64,000 nucleotides of DNA from Symbiotaphrina buchneri (Eukaryota > Ascomycota > Symbiotaphrinales > Symbiotaphrinaceae): the NCBI GenBank assembly GCA_001599915.1, contig BCIG01000038.1, positions 1-64,000 of the forward strand. The letters run 5' to 3'. Position 1 is the first letter of the stretch. Every line of letters starts with the position of its first letter. Position numbers and translations under genes: made by a program. The notes beneath the pieces are model-generated. The model ran no database searches. It was not told the DNA's origin and worked only from the letters and a program-made list of their open reading frames with translations. Positions 58,660-64,000 of the stretch are shown in pieces.

Positions 58660-60477
58660 TCACAAGTGCTCCACCCTGTTGTCCGCCGTCTTCTCATCAA
58701 ACGTGTCCAAGGTGGCTACTGCATCCCCGGAATGCCTTGGTGCGACCTTGGCCCTCCGCACCGCATCCAGTGGCCCAGATGCAGCAATGAAAATCTGGTC
58801 AAGTTCTTCCATGGACAGACCTGTAGTCTCGGGGTAGAGGAAGTACATGAAGGGGATGAATGACGCCGAGGCGCATCCCCAGATAATATAGTACTTCCAC
58901 CCCAGCGTCGCGAAACCAAGAGGCGTAGTGACTGTATTGGGTCAGCATGGAGGCGAAATACACACCGACTCGGGACAGGACTGATGGTTCAAAGCTGGAG
59001 AGGTGCGAGAAGGGAAGGGGAACTCACGAGCGACCGCTGCTGCGCTGAGCCAATGCATTGCAGTGGATATACCAGCAACCGGGGCTCGGTATCGAGTGTT
59101 GACGATTTCCTGGCAGTATAGGAAGTTGACGCCCAAGAATGCGATCGGGAGGAAGAAGACAAAGATGTAGGCGAAGACGATCCCGGCGTATGAAGCTGCC
59201 AGATGCGTCGGGGTGACCTGAGAGCCACAGATGGCCAAGCAGAACTGGAACGCGGAAACTTCAGCGGCAATCCTACCGATAATCCGGGAAGGAAGTGGCT
59301 GGACTCACCATGCACGCACACATGCCCGACATGGAGATGATGAACAACCTCTTGCGGCCGGCCATCTCAATGGTCACGAACGCGATGAAGCAACAGATGA
59401 ACTTGAAGGTCAAGCTGGTCGATGAGAGGATACCTGCTATGCTCGAGGAAAGACCAATGTTCTCAAACAGTTGCTTGGAATAGTAGGTAATGATCCCGGC
59501 TCCGTTCATCTGGGTGAAGAACTGGCAGGAGACCGCGAGGATCATTCGCCAGACAGTCTTTTCCTTGCCATAACGGAACAGTGAGAAGAATGAAGGCCCC
59601 TCGGCGAGCATGTCGTTGGCGCGAATGACGGCTTCGAGGTCGAGGGCAACCCGTTCGTCGTTGACGTCCACATCTTCGATCATGGCAAAGACTTCACGGG
59701 CTTCCTCGTAGCGGTTCTTGAGGACGAGCCAACGTGGGGATTCGGGAAACAGCCAAGCGCTGGCCAGGATCAAGATGACCGGCGGCGCGGTTCCAGTGCT
59801 TACTTCGGTCAGCGGATGTCATCCGTGAGGCTCGTTTCCACTTACCAGGGGACTCTCCAAACCCACGACTTAGTAGTGTCGGCATGTGAGAAACCATAGT
59901 TGACCCAACCAGCAAGTGCAATACCTCCAGCAATACAGATACCGTCGACAATGACGTGCCGACCACGTTTATGAGTTTTGCTCATCTCTGATTGCCAAGC
60001 AGGTATCGTTGATGGCATGATACCAACGCCAATCCCTAGTAAGACTATGCCGTACGGATTAGTATTCGGGACACTGCTATATCGAAAGAGAGACTCACAT
60101 CGAGCCACGACTAGTTGAGCTGTACCGAAAGCCGAGCAATGGAGGATAGTCCCAATGAGAGCGATCAAGGCGCCCAGCATCGTAGTGCGCTTCCGTCCGA
60201 GTTTGTTGCCGATGTACATGCAAGACAAGCATCCCGCTACTGCTCCAAAGTTGACAGTGGCAACGATGACACCTTGGATCAAGGCATTGTGAGATTTGAC
60301 GTCGCCTTTGGTGGTCGTGGTGTTGATTTGGGGAAAAAGCGTGAAGACAGATTGGTAGGCGACCACTCCACCAAAATAGGACTGGGAATAGCCCATACAG
60401 ATGAACGCCGGGAACGCGACGAGGATGTTCATGATGGTGTGGAGGCTGTCGCCCCGCAAGGGAGCCCGGACTGGCAT
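58660..60477 (-). CDS. MFS sugar-porter family transporter
   Basis: Five exons on the minus strand: 60477-60099, 60044-59846, 59798-59309, 59244-59028 and 58931-58660, 518 aa. Sugar-porter marks: GYSQSYFGGVVAYQSV in helix 1, GNKLGRKRT after helix 2, VVARFLLGIGVGIMPSTIPAWQSEMS across intron 1, WLFPESPRWLVLKNRYEEA, the helix-7 region FFTQMNGAGIITYYS, AGRKRLFIISM and FLYPETTGLSMEELDQIF near the end. Known of the family: proton-coupled uptake of sugars, quinate, lactose and related compounds. Helix 7 reads QMNGAG, where many sugar uptake carriers have QxxGxN. The join at 59798/59846 gives RVPCTGTAPPVIL, slightly unusual, so that boundary is less certain. It is divergent from the lyase gene, 780 bp away. 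Confidence 0.9.
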
Positions 60478-60693
60478 GATGGATGTGCAAGCAAGTCCGC
60501 GAAGGCAGACTTGAACTCAGGGGATAGAAAGATAGAACAGGGATGACTCGAGAGTAACTATTGCCCAGACGTGAACCACATCTGCATCTTTGACGGGGGT
60601 GTTATCATCTGGAGTGGATCCCGAGCTATATAAGTCTTTGATTCGCTGGGACTTGATCAAGACGGAGGCCAAGACCAGGAGAAATTGGTGTAG

Positions 60694-60719
60694 CGGCGGT
60701 AAATGCGTTTCCCCCGCCG
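60694..60719. promoter_or_regulatory. inverted repeat CGGCGG..N14..CCGCCG
   Basis: CGGCGG at 60694-60699 and CCGCCG at 60714-60719, 14 bases apart. The everted/inverted CGG arrangement is the usual target form of Zn2Cys6 dimers. It is GC-rich and short, so chance is possible. Confidence 0.4.
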
Positions 60720-60976
60720 TGTTGGGGNATGGGGNAAGCAATCTATCCGAATATCCGGGGAGAAAACAAGGTAAGACAAGGTAGTCTGGTGACTGGAGAC
60801 CGCGCAGTAGTGGAAAGCAGTGGGCCACGGGGAATCATATTAACTGTGTACGGCAATCCGGGGGCCCTTGAGTGCCCTAACATTTCTCCACAGAACGTTT
60901 TCAGTTGGGGTGTTGATCTACCCTAGACCCGAAGACGGTAAGGTGCCTGCTGATCTTGGGGGTAAGGGGACGCCTA

Positions 60977-61007
60977 AAAGCGGAGGAAACCACTTTTCCT
61001 CCGCTTT
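60977..61007. promoter_or_regulatory. perfect 13-bp inverted repeat with CGG/CCG core
   Basis: AAAGCGGAGGAAA at 60977-60989 is perfectly inverted at TTTCCTCCGCTTT, 61... to 61007 (arm 60995-61007), with the 5-base spacer CCACT. Length and symmetry make chance unlikely. The CGGAGG and CCTCCG cores suit a Zn2Cys6 dimer. It is 250 bp before the lyase ATG and 500 bp before the transporter ATG. It could also form an RNA hairpin if transcribed. Confidence 0.55.
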
Positions 61008-61257
61008 GCCCGCCTAACACTGGATATCTCCAATGTTGGCCGGCTGGAACGGCGGCGTTGACGAGGCTAAGTCCGTTTGTATGTATTGATAATGGTCCAT
61101 AATGTAGCATGTGAGAAATAAGTGCATGTCCGATGTGCATCCTGTCCGGCGTTAACTCGTCAATATAGGTACCCGGTTTCATCCTATTCAGTATCCTCTC
61201 TGTGCGGAATCCGATCACGTTTTCTGTGTAAACTCTCTCATCTAAACCATCATCACC

Positions 61258-63031
61258 ATGAGCCCAATCGCCGTTTCTGCGCCCAATGGTGTTCCAACCA
61301 CCAATGGGAATGCCGCATCCACATTCACCGACACCGGCCCAGGACAGGTCGGAGCTGGATGGGATGGGTCCACGTTTGGCTTCGAGCTTCCCTCTCCAGT
61401 CCACTCACTGCCGGGCAACGTCTCGATGCTGGACTCGGCCGTGTTCCGGACCATGTTCGGAAGCGACAAGATGCGGGCCATCATGAGCGATCGAGCCTAC
61501 GTTCAACGGCTCGTCGAGGTCGAGGTCGCCCTGGCCAAGGTGGAGGGAGATCTGGGCATCATTCCCAAAGAAGCCGCGGTGGCTATTGCGAAGTATGCAG
61601 ATGATTCAAAGATCAACCTCGAGCGAATGCGTCATGAGGTGAGTTGTCACGTCGGTGCAGGATTTTGTTAGGAAGCTAAGCTGGATTGATTTTTCTTCAC
61701 GAAGACCGATATTGTCGGTTACTCCATTCTGCCAGTCATCCGCCAGCTGGTCGAGATGTGCGGCGCATCGGGCAAATATATCCACGTCGGATTCAATACT
61801 CAAGACATCCACGATCTCGCCGTTTCACTGCAAATGAAGGCCGGCCTGGACCTTATTGAGAAAGAGCTCAATGCCACAAGGGACACGCTTGTCAAGCTGT
61901 GCAAAGAGCACAGGGACACTGTGATGATGGGCCGTAAGTAGTAGCCTTTCGTTCACTGGCCCCTTAGCCTGTCATTCCCATCCGAAGCTATCTTCCACCT
62001 TCCATACTTCCGATGTGCGGGAAGGGCCATTTTGAAAAGCGATGTATACTGACAATACCGTGCTAGGCACTCACCTCCAACATGCTCTACCCGTCACATT
62101 CGGATACAAATGTGCCGTCTATCTCTCCTCCCTTGACCGGCACGCCGAGCGTCTTCAGGAACTCCGGCCGCGAGCTCTCCTAGCCTCCATCGGCGGCGCC
62201 TCCGGGTCTCTCGGTTCCATGGGAATGGGCACCGAGAAGACACTTCCCGACGGAATCCGAACCATCACCGCCATCTGCAAGTACCTAGGACTCACCGATC
62301 CAGATATTTGCATCCACGTCACGCGGGACCACATCGTCGAGATCATCAATTTCCTCGCCATGGTCGCGGGATCTCTGGCAAAGATCGCATACGACGTGAT
62401 GCTCATGTCGACGCAGGAAATTGCAGAGGTCAAAGAGCCGTTCATCCCCCATCGCGGAGCCAGCTCCACGATGCCGCATAAACGCAACCCAATCAGCTCT
62501 GAAATCATCATGGCCATCGCGCGCATTACCAGATCGCATGCCAGCACGACATTGGACACCCTCGTTGCAGACTTCGAGAGGGCCACTGGACCATGGCACT
62601 TGGAGTTTGTGACTATCCCAGAGACGTTCACGTACACGTGCAATTCTCTGGTTCAGACCAACTTCGTCCTGTCGAATATGAAGGTAGACGTGAAGAGAAT
62701 GTCCCAGAATTGTGAGTTGCCATGTTCCTCTTCTGATATGTGGGGTCGCTGACTCGCCCCTCCCACAGTGAAAATCACACAGGGTCTTAATATGGCCGAA
62801 CACGTCATGGTCGGCCTGGCGGATAAGGTCGGCCGTGTCCAGGCCCACGACATCATCTACGAAGATTGCAAGCGATGCATCGAGACTGGAGAGCCGCTGG
62901 CGGAGTTGCTCAAGGTCAATCCTGAGGTCACCAAGTACCTTAGCCCTGAAGATATCGCGTGGCGGATGGAGCCCAGAAACTACTTGGGTTCGTGTCTTGC
63001 GTGGGTGGATAAGGTTCTGAAGGGGCGGTGA
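61258..63031 (+). CDS. fumarase/aspartase-superfamily lyase (PcaB- or PurB-like)
   Basis: Four exons: 61258-61638, 61705-61933, 62067-62711 and 62769-63031, 505 aa. The superfamily signature is clear: GASSTMPHKRNP at about residues 333-344, preceded by FNTQDIHDLA and followed by THLQHALPVTFGYK at the start of exon 3. The catalytic Ser loop is intact (the SS of the signature). Overall it resembles bacterial 3-carboxy-cis,cis-muconate cycloisomerase (PcaB) and short adenylosuccinate lyases. Known: fungi use an unrelated beta-propeller enzyme for the carboxymuconate step, so the real reaction here is open. The first 55 residues are a low-complexity extension. The neighbours are a sugar-porter MFS gene and a regulator gene, suggesting an inducible catabolic set. 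Confidence 0.9.
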
Positions 63032-63179
63032 ACTGTTGCAGATGATGGATGGTTGGAGTACGGTTAGACTTGAGTTGCTTTGCAGTGTCATATAGGAACA
63101 TCAATTGCATAGCTGCATCACGAATATCTTTCCAAAACTCTTGTAGATTCCTCTGAATGGTCTTGATTAGGATGAAGCC

Positions 63180-64000
63180 TTAGTCGTTCAAGAAACCTTT
63201 CATGAGCGACTCGAGGAATTCGTCTCTACCATCATTAGCTATCCCAAAGTCCACGGGGAATTCCACATCGCCGATATCCATTAATACTGGTCCGCCCACC
63301 TCTGGCATAGACTGTGGGCCTGAGGGTGGTATAAAGGTATTCTGTTGGACTAGATCGGCCTGAGGCGTGGCCTTAGCATCGATTCCCAGCCGGGCAAGCT
63401 GGTCATCTAGAATCGAGGTGATGCGTTTGATCCCGGTGCAATGTTGGCAGATGATGTCGAGCATGTTCTTAGCCATGATGGTGAGCCTGACGGCCTCGTC
63501 GCGGCCTTGCAGGAGCGTGGACATCTCAGGGTGGCCTTGCAGTCCAGCCAGTGTCTGCAGCTGGAGGACGAAGATCGATGCCGCCGTCCAGACGGTGTAG
63601 GCAATAAGAACAAATTTGCACTCGCCGTAAGCGGCGAACAGGGCTTGAGCAATGTGAATGATCGCCTTTGCGGATGTGAGGCAGGTTGACGCGATCGAGG
63701 GGACGCGGTAGAAGTACAGTTCGCAGTGCGGTCTGTGAGCGAGGATGACGACGGTGTGGATCAGGCAGCTGTTTGATGCTGGTCAGCAATTGACAGTAGA
63801 AGCGACAGCAGGAGAGCCTACTTCAGGGAGGCGATGTGATGGATGGGTGCTTGCTCGTCAGGGCTGACACGAAGAGTGTCTGGTAGCTCGTCAAGCAGAA
63901 GGAGTGAGTCCCTCATCAAAGCCTGATCTTCCGCCTCGAGCACCTCCTGGGACGAACGGGAACTCGGGTCCATATGGGTCCGTAGCAGCACTCGATTGAG
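63180..64000 (-). CDS. fungal transcription factor, C-terminal part (runs off the window)
   Basis: Two exons are visible on the minus strand: at least 64000-63822 and 63768-63180. The 5' part, with any Zn2Cys6 cluster, is beyond the window. The intron is 53 bp and the phase closes (LHHIASL-type end, then NCLIHTVVILAHRPHCELYF). This region, with short helices such as FAAYGECKFVLIAYTVWTAASIFVLQLQ and then GRDEAVRLTIMAKNMLDIICQHC, matches the end of the fungal-specific transcription factor domain. The tail is acidic (DIGDVEFPVDFG) and could be an activation segment. Its 3' end is only about 150 bp from the 3' end of the lyase gene. Inference: local regulator of the transporter and lyase. Confidence 0.78.

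Larger units (their letters stand above)
60478..61257. promoter_or_regulatory. divergent promoter with two CGG/CCG inverted repeats
   Basis: This 780-bp region lies between the outward-reading sugar-porter and lyase genes. It contains the inverted repeats at 60694-60719 and 60977-61007, both with CGG..CCG cores as used by Zn2Cys6 dimers. N bases at 60728 and 60735 show locally poor sequence. No gene seen. Confidence 0.6.

Noticed and set aside
1-64000. LTR elements, other virus-like elements, DNA transposons or CRISPR arrays
   Set aside because: I saw no reverse transcriptase, integrase, transposase or capsid-like reading, no long terminal repeats, and CRISPR is not expected in a fungal nuclear genome.
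1-64000. A secondary-metabolite gene cluster
   Set aside because: The acyltransferase, MFS and PhzF genes are scattered and no polyketide synthase, peptide synthetase or terpene synthase is present.

Overview
The window is 64 kb of nuclear DNA from a filamentous ascomycete (Pezizomycotina, most likely Eurotiales such as Aspergillus or Penicillium). The evidence is genes split by many introns of about 45-105 bp with GT..AG ends and CTAAC-like branch sites, Zn2Cys6 regulators, an ERG27 sterol reductase, a Dfg5/Dcw1 cell-wall mannosidase, a NACHT-ankyrin protein and a Clr5-domain protein. There are 18 protein genes supported by exon models whose phases close exactly. Two more carry an apparent one-base frame break, and one runs off the right end. 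Gene models were built by hand from splice sites and homology recall, not by alignment.

Left part (1-25.7 kb), mostly housekeeping: a DUF3429 mitochondrial membrane protein, divergent VPS13 (3,219 aa in 6 exons), glycerol kinase, a long gene-poor stretch, a 76-aa cysteine-rich conserved protein made of three tiny exons, convergent ERG27, a gene-poor stretch with a diverged tandem repeat of about 160-190 bp, and a GH76 mannosidase with a GPI-type tail.

Middle (25.8-46 kb), accessory in character: a Clr5-domain protein with internal repeats, a PhzF-family enzyme, AT-rich DNA with a tRNA-like box B, a decayed copy of the 3' end of a SNF2 gene, a Zn2Cys6 regulator lying between that copy and its parent, the parent HIRAN-SNF2-RING helicase (11 exons), and a divergent pair: a cysteine-cluster/ankyrin protein on the minus strand and a hydrolase-like/NACHT/ankyrin (fungal NLR) protein on the plus strand. 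This pair is the best candidate for an undescribed functional unit.

Right part (46.6-64 kb), transport and metabolism: an acyltransferase-3 membrane enzyme, a secreted agmatinase-like enzyme next to a DHA1 drug/polyamine-type exporter, an amino-acid permease with a paired GATA palindrome in its promoter, a sugar-porter MFS protein divergent from a PcaB-like fumarase-superfamily lyase with CGG/CCG palindromes between them, and a truncated fungal regulator beside the lyase. The last three look like a small substrate-induced catabolic cluster.

Sequence quality: three N bases (57203, 60728, 60735) and two one-base frame breaks in otherwise well-preserved genes suggest a draft sequence with occasional errors.
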